This document shows, in pieces, positions 1-7,417 of a stretch of DNA of 64,000 bases (its first letter is position 1; the number at the start of each line of letters is the position of its first letter). The DNA is from QYQD01 sp040754095. GTDB taxonomy: Bacteria > Desulfobacterota > QYQD01. The position numbers and the translations under genes were made by a program. Location of the stretch: assembly GCA_040754095.1 (NCBI GenBank), contig JBFMFO010000013.1:1-64000 (forward strand). Direction: 5' to 3'. The notes under the pieces were generated by a model. It saw only the letters and a program-made list of their open reading frames with translations. It had not been told where the DNA came from and searched no databases.

Positions 1-194
1 ATGAAGCAAGATAAGAGCTCTGTTCTCTGTTGAGACTCTCAAATACCAGGGTAAGGCAAGGTGCTTCAATTAAGACCTCCGTATGTTAATGTTATAAAAA
101 AAGCGCTTGACTAAAATAAACCAGGGGTCAGGGGAGATTTTAAAAATGCTGTCCAAATCCAGCCTCTAAAAAATCTTATTTGAGACAGATATGA

Positions 195-1028
195 TTAATC
201 GTCCATAGCCTTGAGCAGCATCGAGACCAAAAGGACAAGATTTGGCTCCGCCTTGCCGGCAACAGCAATAACATCTTCTAAACGAATAGGCTCCATGCAC
301 TCAGGGATATTCACATTGGCAATTACCGAGACGGCAAAGACCTTGAGTCCGGCATGATTGGCTGCTATAACCTCCGGCACCGTGGACATACCGACCGCAT
401 CCGCGCCGATCATTCGCAAAAAACGCGTCTCGGCCGGGGTCTCCAGGCTGGGGCCGGAAACCGCCACATAGACGCCCTTTTGTACGGAAAGGCCGGATGC
501 CAGGGCCACCTCCTCCGCCTCAGCACAGAGCGCCCGGTCATAGGGCATCGACATATCCGGAAAGCGCACGCCCCATTCCTCTGTATTCGGCCCCCGCAAG
601 GGATTTACCCCCATGAGATTGATGTGGTCACGGATAATCATGAGGTCTCCGGGCTTAAAGAGCGGATTTAACCCTCCGGCGGCGTTTGACAAAATCAATG
701 TCCTGACGCCTAAAGTAGCCAGGACCCGTACCGGGAAGGTGACCTCCTCCAGAGAGTAGCCCTCGTAGAAATGGAAACGCCCCTGAAAGGCCAGGACCGC
801 CTTGCCACCCAGATGCCCGGCTATCAACTGCCCGGCATGGCTTTCCACTGTAGATTCGGGGAAATGCGGGATGTCACGGTATGGGATGATCTTATGCTTC
901 TCAATCCGGTCCGCCAGACCGCCTAAGCCGGTTCCCAGAATAATGCCGACTGTGGGCCTTAAATCCAGACCGTCGGCTAAAAAGCGTGCAGCCTCGTCAA
1001 TTTTTTTACGGTGTTCAGATACGCTCAC
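195..1028 (-). CDS. punA: Purine nucleoside phosphorylase (trimeric family)
   Basis: It phosphorolyses purine (deoxy)ribonucleosides to free base and (deoxy)ribose-1-phosphate in the cytoplasmic salvage pathway. Visible family motifs, in order, are the phosphate-binding ILGTGLGGLA, the ESHAG segment, FQGRFHFYEGY, LSNAAGGLNP, the ETPAETR glutamate and a VIAN asparagine. In the trimeric family a Glu/Asn pair recognises 6-oxopurines, while methylthioadenosine phosphorylases carry Asp there, so guanosine/inosine is the likelier substrate. The reading frame stays open upstream to 1106, but GGAGGG lies 12 nt before the GTG at 1028, which gives 277 residues, the usual length. It stands alone, facing away from the next gene. 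Confidence 0.9.
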   Translation of the reverse strand: MSVSEHRKKIDEAARFLADGLDLRPTVGIILGTGLGGLADRIEKHKIIPYRDIPHFPESTVESHAGQLIAGHLGGKAVLAFQGRFHFYEGYSLEEVTFPVRVLATLGVRTLILSNAAGGLNPLFKPGDLMIIRDHINLMGVNPLRGPNTEEWGVRFPDMSMPYDRALCAEAEEVALASGLSVQKGVYVAVSGPSLETPAETRFLRMIGADAVGMSTVPEVIAANHAGLKVFAVSVIANVNIPECMEPIRLEDVIAVAGKAEPNLVLLVSMLLKAMDD

Positions 1029-1437
1029 GGCAGTGCATGTCCCTCCGCAATGCAATATTGAAAATTTACCGCTCGCAGATGCGCCGAAGGCGTGAGAGAC
1101 CGCCAAGAACGCCGAGATAACATATTTAATGGCTTACAGTTTTTCTCTGCGAACTCTGTGTGCTCTGTAGTGAAAAGGTTTTTTACGAATTGTTCAATAC
1201 TTCACCGGCCTGAAAATGTAAAGGACATAAATGTAGCCAATATCACCGGGGAAAGCAACTGCAAATAGGGAGTGCGAACATATACTTCGCCTTGAATGAC
1301 CATAATCTGTCTAATGTTTAATTACAATTTTATCCTGTTGTATTTTTTAGCAGATTTTTATACGATACTTGTCATATTCAGCTCGGACGAAAAAAATAGA
1401 GTCGATGTAATATATAATGTTAGCTGCAAGAGAGATC
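1029..1437. other. Intergenic stretch without a recognised gene
   Basis: This stretch holds degenerate spacer sequence around 1135-1175 (a CTCTGYG-type phrase of the kind that also occurs near 48,660-48,750 and 58,980) and then AT-rich DNA. A 65-codon frame from 1296 has no ribosome binding site or recognisable motif and was not accepted as a gene. Confidence 0.5.
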
Positions 1438-2136
1438 ATGACTACAAAATATCAAAAATGTGTCGAAATAATTTACGCCAAAAAAACAGGTGAACTGCTT
1501 GATGAGTTGTGGGAAGTGGAGCCTTCTCCTGATGAAGTCAGTTGGCCTGACCTGATCGTGACAACGAAATTAGGTAAATTTGGATTAGAGGTCAGAGAAT
1601 TATATCTCGACGAGTCAAGTAAAGGATCAGCAAAAAAAGCCATTGAAAATAACAATATGAAAAACATTAACAAGTTGGCTAACGCTTATTACAAAACAAC
1701 TTACTACCCCATCAAAGCAGACTTTTTGGGGGATATAGGTCGTCACGATCAGATATTGAACACGCTCATAAGGGGGGTGGAGCAACTATCCGAATTTGAG
1801 CAAAAGCGTCTTGAACCGTATAATGGTTGTGTAATTTATATCCAGAGACTTCCGGATCAGTTAGGGGAATACAAGAGATGGAACTATGTATCTGACAAAG
1901 TCGGCTGGGTGAGCAAAATTGATCAAAAGGTTATTGAAATGGCCGTTGTCGAGAAAGCTAAGAACCTTCCAAAGTATTCAAAGAAAATATCGGACGTAAG
2001 ATTGCTCCTTGTAAGTGACAGGATATTCAATTCAGGCAAAGCTCGTATAGCAAATGACATTATCTGCGATGCCCACGGTTTCTACAAAGTATATTATCTT
2101 TCATATCCTGAGGAAGTTTGGCAGGTTAGCAGTTAA
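1438..2136 (+). CDS. Hypothetical protein, possible PD-(D/E)xK-like nuclease fold
   Basis: I do not recognise a named family. The protein has 232 residues from the ATG at 1438, which is preceded by GAGAG; an ATG 21 nt upstream has no such signal. Near residues 37-53 a proline-aspartate (PD) is followed after 12 residues by E-V-R, with hydrophobic flanks typical of a beta hairpin. This resembles the PD-(D/E)xK nuclease core, but Arg replaces the usual catalytic Lys. A second hydrophobic strand-like run (VRLLLVSDRIF) lies near the C terminus. The gene is AT-richer than the housekeeping neighbours and sits in an accessory stretch with toxin-antitoxin remnants, which suggests recent acquisition. 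No methyltransferase partner is present. Confidence 0.65.
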   Translation: MTTKYQKCVEIIYAKKTGELLDELWEVEPSPDEVSWPDLIVTTKLGKFGLEVRELYLDESSKGSAKKAIENNNMKNINKLANAYYKTTYYPIKADFLGDIGRHDQILNTLIRGVEQLSEFEQKRLEPYNGCVIYIQRLPDQLGEYKRWNYVSDKVGWVSKIDQKVIEMAVVEKAKNLPKYSKKISDVRLLLVSDRIFNSGKARIANDIICDAHGFYKVYYLSYPEEVWQVSS

Positions 2137-2223
2137 TAAACAGATAGACTAGAACTTAGTCTGGTCATCCTTTGACCGTTAGCATCAGACTGAAAAATTG
2201 CGCACTGGGAAAGGAGAGTGGAA

Positions 2224-2685
2224 ATGGGAGAAAGAGAAAGGTGTTTCATCCACCCGGAGAGAAATTCGCTCGCTCCATGCCATTCTTGCGGTAGATACTT
2301 TTGCCAAGAGTGCTTGATTGATGGTAAAGAGTATTACTACTGTAGAGAAGAGCAGTGTCAATTGGTTATGAATCAGGAAAACGTCAGATTCGAGGCGGCC
2401 CCAAAAAGCAACAGCATCCTGTTTGAGCAAAAGTGGCGGGAGAACGCCAAGAGTTTTTACAGAAAAATGTCAATCATCCTTGGTGTTGCTTGGGTATTAT
2501 TAACCGTTTTTCTATTCATTGCCGTCCCATCATATAAGGTACAACACCCTGTTTGGCTGCCTGTTCTGAGTCTTATCATTTGCCTGAAATGGTTCATCTT
2601 GGCTTGGCTTATCAGAGTTACGATCTATAAGCATTTTATTTGGGAAAGGCGGATAGTGCGAAAATTTCAAGCTGGTCAGCTATGA
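2224..2685 (+). CDS. Zinc-finger (B-box-like) membrane protein
   Basis: A 153-residue protein with an N-terminal zinc-binding segment (CFIHPERN, then CHSCGRYFCQECL and CREEQC) that resembles the short bacterial B-box-type fingers. A linker follows, then two hydrophobic segments at about residues 82-105 and 113-135 that should anchor it in the inner membrane. Proteins of this layout usually carry the finger on the cytoplasmic side; their job is not well defined. The start is the ATG at 2224, 7 nt after AAGGAG; the GTG at 2218 lies only 1 nt from that Shine-Dalgarno and is unlikely. It has no evident operon partner. Confidence 0.75.
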   Translation: MGERERCFIHPERNSLAPCHSCGRYFCQECLIDGKEYYYCREEQCQLVMNQENVRFEAAPKSNSILFEQKWRENAKSFYRKMSIILGVAWVLLTVFLFIAVPSYKVQHPVWLPVLSLIICLKWFILAWLIRVTIYKHFIWERRIVRKFQAGQL

Positions 2686-3107
2686 GTGCTGCTAATTTTT
2701 GCTGCCGCAGACGGCACGGCTACATGAATAACTCAGCCCCAATCGGGTAGCCGAGATCGCTGGGGAGGTTATACTAAATTTAGTGGGCATGTAGGGACAA
2801 TCCTATATCCTCCTGTCAAGCTAAAAATGAAAAGAATATAAAATCAGTCTGTTACAGGTGGTTATAAATTCTGGGCACACTACTGCGATAAGCCCTCAAG
2901 AGGCTTTTGCACAAATTATTTGGCGAATTTCTCACCTGTAAATGAACCTCGTGCCTTATCGTTACTTCTATCCGGTATGGCTTTTTGCCTACCTATAATG
3001 CTGGATGTGGGACGCTGGTAAAAAAGTAACAAAACCTTATTCGATTAATTGCAACCCATTTTCGCGGGCAAGGAGTTTCAGGTTGATTTTAGATTATTGC
3101 AATAAAT
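2686..3107. other. Intergenic stretch of about 420 bp, no gene recognised
   Basis: I see only short frames with stops in all phases. An 18-codon frame at about 2942 has no ribosome binding site. There is no convincing terminator, riboswitch or RNA structure. The sequence may be the decayed remains of an inserted gene, but nothing identifies which. Confidence 0.4.
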
Positions 3108-3398
3108 CTATCTCTTTTGCCTTTTGGCTCTCTTATAAATTCCTTCCCTTGTCCCAATAATGGTAACGGTAATTAAATCGTCTTCAATATGATAAATTAT
3201 CCGATATTCTGGCTTTCTGCCAAAATGGTAAGACCTTTCTCCCTTTAAAGTTCCTATCAGTGGTTCACTGCTAATATAGGGTTCTCTCTCTACTTTTGGA
3301 AGATGTTCGAAAACGATCTTTTTTTGGATCGGCCCCGGCAATTTTTTAAGGTCCCGTTTGGCCGCAGGTGAGATTTCCAGGCGGTAGGTTTTATGCAT
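3108..3398 (-). CDS. RelE/ParE-family toxin
   Basis: A 96-residue protein with the RelE/ParE fold signature: an N-terminal strand (YRLEISPAAKRDLKKLP), a helix, then the central R-S-Y-H-F-G-R-K-P-E-Y-R-I-I-Y-H strands and a basic C-terminal tail (GTREGIYKRAKR). RelE members cut mRNA on the ribosome and ParE members poison gyrase; the sequence alone does not decide between them, although the Arg/Lys-rich tail favours RelE-like mRNA cleavage. Its ATG overlaps the end of the upstream antitoxin gene by 8 nt, the normal layout of a type II module in which both proteins are translationally coupled and autoregulated. Confidence 0.85.
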   Translation of the reverse strand: MHKTYRLEISPAAKRDLKKLPGPIQKKIVFEHLPKVEREPYISSEPLIGTLKGERSYHFGRKPEYRIIYHIEDDLITVTIIGTREGIYKRAKRQKR

Positions 3399-3612
3399 AT
3401 TCGTTTTGCAGTTCTTTTAATGAAGAAAACCTCTCTCCCCTTTTTTTAGATTCTATCGCCTCTCTGGTTCTCATGTTGACATATTCGATAAAATCGTGGT
3501 CTTCTTTTATTTTCAAAAACTCTATATAATTGAGCACTTCCTCTTTTTCCCGGCTTGATAGCATTTTGATACCGTTCAGAATTAATTTATCAACCTTAAG
3601 CGCCTGCGTCAC
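3391..3612 (-). CDS. Type II antitoxin partner of the RelE-like toxin
   Basis: A 73-residue acidic, helical protein immediately upstream of and overlapping the toxin gene by 8 nt. The segment SSREKEEVLNYIEFLKIKE resembles the short antitoxins that pair with RelE/ParE toxins, and the C terminus (ERFSSLKELQNEYA) is a typical toxin-wrapping tail. I do not see a clear CopG or HTH DNA-binding motif, so autoregulation may rely on another fold. The identification rests mainly on gene order, overlap and size. Confidence 0.75.
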   Translation of the reverse strand: MTQALKVDKLILNGIKMLSSREKEEVLNYIEFLKIKEDHDFIEYVNMRTREAIESKKRGERFSSLKELQNEYA

Positions 3613-3759
3613 GTATCTCCCCCCTTTCTGAAGTTTTATCGAACTATAGCACTGTAAACTTTAAAAGGCAATAAGCTTCGGCGCCGGGTTGCAATGCGAT
3701 GGCTCGTTAAGCTCAACAATAAAATTGACAAAAGGCAGACAATGTCATAAATATATACC

Positions 3760-3876
3760 ATGAAAATTTTTCAATGGGATAATGGAAAATATGTTCAAGA
3801 AAGCGAAGAAATATTTTTGAAAACCATTATCCCGAGCAGAAAAGCAATGAACAAATATGTGAGGTCACAAAAATGA
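3760..3876 (+). pseudogene. Internally deleted BrnT-like toxin remnant
   Basis: A 38-codon frame begins MKIFQWDNGK, like the start of BrnT ribonuclease toxins, and ends IIPSRKAMNKYVRSQ, like the BrnT C terminus (ISARKATKRE-type). The roughly 50 residues between, including the strands that carry the catalytic His/Arg residues in the family, are absent. The frame is uninterrupted, and its TGA overlaps the ATG of the next gene (ATGA), so the original translational coupling to the antitoxin is retained. The comparison with the family is from memory of its consensus, not a search. Confidence 0.6.
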
Positions 3877-4163
3877 AAAAAACAGTATTGGATGCAGAAG
3901 AAAAAGATGTCCTGGAGTCCTATGAGCGCGGAGAATGGAAACCTGTAAGGAATCCGAAGGCGGAAATCAAGAAACTGCGCGGGTACGCAAAAAATACACT
4001 GCAAAAAGACAAAAGAATAAATATTAGAATGTCATCTAAAGATTTAGACCAAGTACAGGTCATTGCCGCACAGGAGGGGATTCCATATCAAACTCTGATA
4101 TCCAGTATTATCCACAAGTATGTATCAGGCTCTTTAATTGAAAAAAAGAGAAAGACGGCTTAA
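3873..4163 (+). CDS. CopG-type antitoxin of a BrnT-like module
   Basis: A 96-residue protein. The N-terminal part (DAEEKDVLESYERGEWKP) and the C-terminal ribbon-helix-helix (RINIRMSSKDLDQVQVIAAQ, then EGIPYQTLISSIIHKYV) match the CopG-antitoxin group that accompanies BrnT toxins. Ribbon-helix-helix proteins dimerise and bind operator DNA as well as the toxin. Its start overlaps the stop of the BrnT-like remnant. With the toxin deleted, this would be an orphan antitoxin or repressor that could still act on related modules elsewhere. Confidence 0.8.
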   Translation: MKKTVLDAEEKDVLESYERGEWKPVRNPKAEIKKLRGYAKNTLQKDKRINIRMSSKDLDQVQVIAAQEGIPYQTLISSIIHKYVSGSLIEKKRKTA

Positions 4164-4176
4164 GAGGAAGATTTAT

Positions 4177-4341
4177 TTGAAGACAGCATTGATACTTTTA
4201 ATTGGACTTTTATTAATGGGTTGGCTTTCTGCGTGTGCAAACAAAAGCAAAATCTATGATGGCATTTGCCAAGGCATATACGACCTTTCGGGGGAACAAC
4301 GTGGTTTCTTACGTTGCAAAGAGTTTGACCGAAGGGAATAA
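4177..4341 (+). CDS. Small lipoprotein
   Basis: A 54-residue lipoprotein precursor: a lysine, then a hydrophobic run, a lipobox ending LSAC with Cys20, and a short mature part (KIYDGICQGIYDLSGEQRG). This looks like the small single-domain lipoproteins common in Desulfobacterota, of unknown role. The TTG at 4177 is preferred because AAGAGGAAG lies 6-8 nt upstream. The frame is open further up to 4138, but that would overlap the antitoxin gene. The antitoxin stop codon overlaps the Shine-Dalgarno, so the two may be coupled. Confidence 0.65.
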   Translation: MKTALILLIGLLLMGWLSACANKSKIYDGICQGIYDLSGEQRGFLRCKEFDRRE

Positions 4342-4410
4342 ATTCTATAGCAGACTCCATACCACGCCAAGCCCGCTTAGATGCCCCTGATGCCCTCCAT
4401 CTTAAATAGC

Positions 4411-5325
4411 TTACTTCTTGTTCCTGCGGAAAACCGGCTCAAGACTGCTCACTTCAGCAAACCGTATAATATCATCCTTGTATTCCTGCACATACGGACA
4501 ATCCCATACGGCCAGGATCTTTTCCTGACTTACATAGTAGTGATCCTTGTCTGTCAACTCGTTGAGACTCACACCGTTTGCCGATGCAATACCCTGAACG
4601 TCTTCCGTGTCAAAGACCTTTTCCAGCACCATTGGGAAAATCTGTGGCCGGCGACAGACCTCCGGCCGCTTCTCATATATCAGGCAGCGGCCGGTATCTC
4701 TGTTCAAGTTCGGACAAAAAGAACCACGCGTAAGAATAAGCCCCCATCCCTGACGCCAGCGATAAAGAGCGGGTTCCGTCTCATAGAAAGGCCGGTCATC
4801 CCGCATCAACGGAGTCTCGGCGTAGGCGTTTGTGGACCGCGTCTGGTCTGTGTCTATGCCGGGCAACGGAAAAAGCGGCGCCTCTTCTTCAGTCAACGGC
4901 AGCTCAAAAAAAGAATTTTCTTCCTCTTCCAGCGGTCCCTGACAGCAAATGGTGCATTGATACCGTCCGCAAAGGGCAGAATTTATGCGCCCCAATTCCC
5001 GCCTCAGCAGCTCCTGCTTTATCTCCAAAATGGTGCCGGCCAGGATATCCGGGAGTTTGTGGTCTAAATCAACGACCAGCCGCTCTCTTGTTTTTAATTC
5101 CCCTCTCTTAAATCTTTCGTAGGGTTCGAACACATCCAGATAGTCCTTTAATATGACCTGGGGATTATCGTAAAACACACCGTCCAGCGTTATGTTTTCT
5201 TTTATTTTAGCGACGGTTGCGGCAATGTCCGGCAAACCGGTAGTCAGAAACAGCCCGCTGACCAGAAAGGTAAGGGGTACCAACGGCCTTTTAAGCAGCT
5301 CTATACCGGAATACTGATCACCCAT
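4411..5325 (-). CDS. YkgJ-family cysteine-cluster protein
   Basis: A 304-residue cytoplasmic protein of the family annotated as putative zinc- or iron-chelating (CxxCC cluster) proteins. The first cluster is CGRYQCTICCQG near residue 115-125. A second set, CPNLNRDTGRC followed by RRPEVCRRPQ, completes the four-cysteine pattern. The function of these proteins is not established; metal binding, possibly an Fe-S cluster, is inferred from the cysteines. The N-terminal 100 residues and the C-terminal 60 are longer than in minimal YkgJ proteins. It is transcribed alone, away from murI. Confidence 0.8.
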   Translation of the reverse strand: MGDQYSGIELLKRPLVPLTFLVSGLFLTTGLPDIAATVAKIKENITLDGVFYDNPQVILKDYLDVFEPYERFKRGELKTRERLVVDLDHKLPDILAGTILEIKQELLRRELGRINSALCGRYQCTICCQGPLEEEENSFFELPLTEEEAPLFPLPGIDTDQTRSTNAYAETPLMRDDRPFYETEPALYRWRQGWGLILTRGSFCPNLNRDTGRCLIYEKRPEVCRRPQIFPMVLEKVFDTEDVQGIASANGVSLNELTDKDHYYVSQEKILAVWDCPYVQEYKDDIIRFAEVSSLEPVFRRNKK

Positions 5326-5422
5326 TGATTGCTCCTTACCAAAGAATTTACGGCACTCTACATGATTTCTCTCTTAAAGTCCAAACCATTATTTTTCGTG
5401 GGCGAAGCAGTGAACCCCTAGT

Positions 5423-5570
5423 CTCTTCGCTTCACGGCTTGCGCAGCGACCCCTTCGGAGCTCGCAGGTGGGGAATGCTTGCCCCTTCCAGCCACTAAAG
5501 AGCTGGCTTTCCCCTTCCTGCTCGCCCTCGATGGGCGCCCCGCTGCTCCAGCAAGTTTCGCTCAGAAACA
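5423..5570 (-). repeat. Copy 1 of a 148-bp dispersed repeat
   Basis: This block is repeated in inverted orientation at 30,284-30,430 with high identity over nearly its whole length. Read on the minus strand both copies keep one open frame (TCWSSGAP, EQEGESQ, GWKGQAFP, then SREAK), with most differences being substitutions rather than frameshifts. Neither copy has a ribosome binding site or a recognisable domain. It lies between the cysteine-cluster gene and murI. It could be a non-autonomous mobile element or a spacer repeat. Confidence 0.75.
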
Positions 5571-5703
5571 TAGGGAATTCCCTAAAAGCTCAGAAACCTC
5601 CAGTAAGGATTTGATTATTTTGACAACAGCGGCACTATCTTTTATAATAACACCCCATTATAATAACACCCCATTTGGACTAAAAAAACATGAAGAGAGA
5701 CCT

Positions 5704-6486
5704 ATGATCGGCATATTTGATTCAGGCATTGGCGGTCTTACCGTAGTCAAGGCCGTTTTCCGGCAACTTCCGGACTATGAAATCGTATATTTCGGCGATA
5801 CGGCCCGAACGCCCTATGGGACTAAAAGCCCGGCCACCATTATCGACTATGCCATCCAGGATACTGATTTTTTGCTTTCCAAGGGGGCCAAAATTATTGT
5901 CGTTGCCTGTAACACCGCCTCCAGTGTAGCCACAGAAGCGCTGCGGGACAGGTTCCCCGACGTACCCATATTCGAGGTGGTAACCCCGGCCGTCGTCAAA
6001 GTCACTCAGGTCACAAAAAATCAGAACGTGGGTATCATCGGTACCAGAGCGACCGTCAACAGCACCATCTACGACAAAAAGATAAAAGACCTGTATCCGG
6101 ACATTCGGGTGTTCTCTAATGCCTGCCCGCTCCTCGTGCCTTTAGTGGAAGAAGGATGGCTTAAGCGTCGTGAGACCAAAATGATCTTAAAAAAATACCT
6201 TTACCCCCTGAAAAGAAAACAGATCGACACCCTGGTACTGGGCTGCACCCATTACCCCCTGCTTAAAGATATTATTCAGGTGAAAATGGGTAAACGGGTT
6301 AAGATTGTGGATTCATCAGCGGAACTGGCCGGTTATATTAAAAACTACCTTGCCGGGCACCCGGAAATTGACATTATACTTAAACGAGGCGACAATAACC
6401 AATTTTATGTCTCAGACCTTACACCTACCTTTGCAGAAATTGCAAAAAAAATCTTGGGCAGGTCTATACACCTTTTGTTGGCATAG
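5704..6486 (+). CDS. murI: Glutamate racemase
   Basis: It converts L-glutamate to the D-glutamate needed for peptidoglycan. The protein has 260 residues from the ATG at 5704, preceded by GAGAG; the frame is open for a further 75 codons upstream, but that part is the dispersed repeat and has no family match. Signatures are the N-terminal FDSGIGGLTV, FGDTARTPYG, the first catalytic cysteine in ACNTASS and the second in LGCTHYPLL. A short direct repeat (ATAATAACACCCCAT twice) lies about 50 bp upstream. The two small genes downstream may be on the same transcript. Confidence 0.93.
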   Translation: MIGIFDSGIGGLTVVKAVFRQLPDYEIVYFGDTARTPYGTKSPATIIDYAIQDTDFLLSKGAKIIVVACNTASSVATEALRDRFPDVPIFEVVTPAVVKVTQVTKNQNVGIIGTRATVNSTIYDKKIKDLYPDIRVFSNACPLLVPLVEEGWLKRRETKMILKKYLYPLKRKQIDTLVLGCTHYPLLKDIIQVKMGKRVKIVDSSAELAGYIKNYLAGHPEIDIILKRGDNNQFYVSDLTPTFAEIAKKILGRSIHLLLA

Positions 6487-6515
6487 ACCCGGCCGGCAAA
6501 AAGGAGGAACGCATA

Positions 6516-6785
6516 ATGAATATCTGCAAAAAAGTTTTTTTGATTGTAACGATGGCCCTATTGCTTACTTCGTGCGCCTGGCTGACCCAAAGGGCGTCAA
6601 TACCAAGGCCCGAGCCGCTCCCTGCACTCCCTAAAAGGCCTCCGGTTAATTTTCGTATTGAAGGAACTACCGCCTATATCAGTGTAGATGAGATGAAGGC
6701 CCTAATGAAATATGTGCTAGACTTAGAAGAGAGAAACAAGGCGGCGGACCGGGAATTAAGAAAGATCCGCGAGGCGCTGCAGTAG
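6516..6785 (+). CDS. Small lipoprotein with a helical C terminus
   Basis: An 89-residue precursor with a typical lipoprotein signal (KKVFLIV..., lipobox LLTSC), a proline-rich linker (PRPEPLPALPKRPP), a short strand-like part and a charged helical or coiled-coil tail (LDLEERNKAADRELRKI). A strong AGGAGG stands before the ATG. It resembles outer-membrane spanin subunits superficially (lipobox plus prolines), but there is no phage lysis gene nearby, so I do not assign that role. It lies 29 nt after murI. Confidence 0.7.
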   Translation: MNICKKVFLIVTMALLLTSCAWLTQRASIPRPEPLPALPKRPPVNFRIEGTTAYISVDEMKALMKYVLDLEERNKAADRELRKIREALQ

Positions 6786-6791
6786 CTGAAA

Positions 6792-7010
6792 ATGTCTTCA
6801 CATAAAGATACCACGCAAAAAAGTATTAACACACGCCGGCGGAAAAGACATTATATCTGTCATGCCTGCGGGAAAGAACTCCCTTTCTGCTGGACATGCC
6901 GGTGTGGGTTCCAGATTTGTCCGGCCTGTATGGAAGAAAACATGTGGGGACTGTCCGGTAATGCGGTTACCTGGATATGTCCGGATTGCGGCGACATGTG
7001 TGTATTCTAG
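6792..7010 (+). CDS. Small cysteine-rich zinc-ribbon protein
   Basis: A 72-residue protein with at least three CxxC-type pairs: CHACGKELPFC, CRCGFQICPAC and ICPDCGDMC. These should bind two zinc ions. Similar small ribbons occur in Desulfobacterota without known function. It follows the lipoprotein gene by 6 nt, which suggests co-translation. The Shine-Dalgarno is weak. Confidence 0.65.
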   Translation: MSSHKDTTQKSINTRRRKRHYICHACGKELPFCWTCRCGFQICPACMEENMWGLSGNAVTWICPDCGDMCVF

Positions 7011-7046
7011 AGGAAGTACGGACCGATCTGTTTTGACACGAGAGAG

Positions 7047-7319
7047 TTAATAACGTATATTGAATCCATCAAATTCCCCGTTATAATCCTCCCACGTTAC
7101 ATCGACCCTGTTCACCACTGCATGTGGCGGCCCCTGGTGGCACCATTTCAGCATCTTCTCAACAGTCGGTTCATCTCCTTCGAAGACCGCCTCCACCTGC
7201 CCGTCACTCCTGTTTTTTACCCAGCCCTTGAGTCCAAGGCGGGTGGCCTCCTGCTGCGTGGAGTAACGGAAAAAGACCCCCTGCACACGGCCATTAATTA
7301 TAACATGCGCTCTTACCAT
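7047..7319 (-). CDS. acyP: Acylphosphatase
   Basis: It hydrolyses the carboxyl-phosphate bond of acyl phosphates. At 90 residues it has the normal length of the family. The phosphate-binding loop and catalytic arginine are in GRVQGVFFRYST, and the catalytic asparagine is in GWVKNRSDGQVEAV. The stop lies 37 bp from the convergent zinc-ribbon gene. It follows ligA on the same strand, separated by about 100 bp of spacer repeats. Confidence 0.92.
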   Translation of the reverse strand: MVRAHVIINGRVQGVFFRYSTQQEATRLGLKGWVKNRSDGQVEAVFEGDEPTVEKMLKWCHQGPPHAVVNRVDVTWEDYNGEFDGFNIRY

Positions 7320-7334
7320 GGGCTACCTCCAACA

Positions 7335-7412
7335 TACAGAATACAGAAGCCAGGAGACAGAAGTCAGAATGTAGATGGCAACCCTTGTCCCTTGTCTCTT
7401 GTCTTCTGCCTT
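7335..7412. repeat. Heptamer spacer arrays (TACAGAA and CCCTTGT units)
   Basis: Two degenerate arrays with a 7-bp period: TACAGAA, TACAGAA, GCCAGGA, GACAGAA, GTCAGAA from 7335, and CCCTTGT, CCCTTGT, CTCTTGT, CTTCTGC from 7382. They fill the spacer between ligA and acyP. The same period with other units recurs in many spacers of this window. Confidence 0.75.
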
Positions 7413-7417
7413 CTAAC

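Noticed and set aside
4381..5067. 228-codon plus-strand frame opposite the cysteine-cluster gene
   Set aside because: It is the antisense of a gene with clear family motifs and has no motifs of its own.
5479..5703. In-frame N-terminal extension of glutamate racemase
   Set aside because: The extension lies in the dispersed repeat, while the family N terminus starts at 5704 with a ribosome binding site.
6516..6785. Small proline-containing lipoprotein considered as a phage o-spanin (Rz1)
   Set aside because: There is no holin, endolysin or i-spanin and no other phage gene nearby; the gene follows murI with its own good ribosome binding site.
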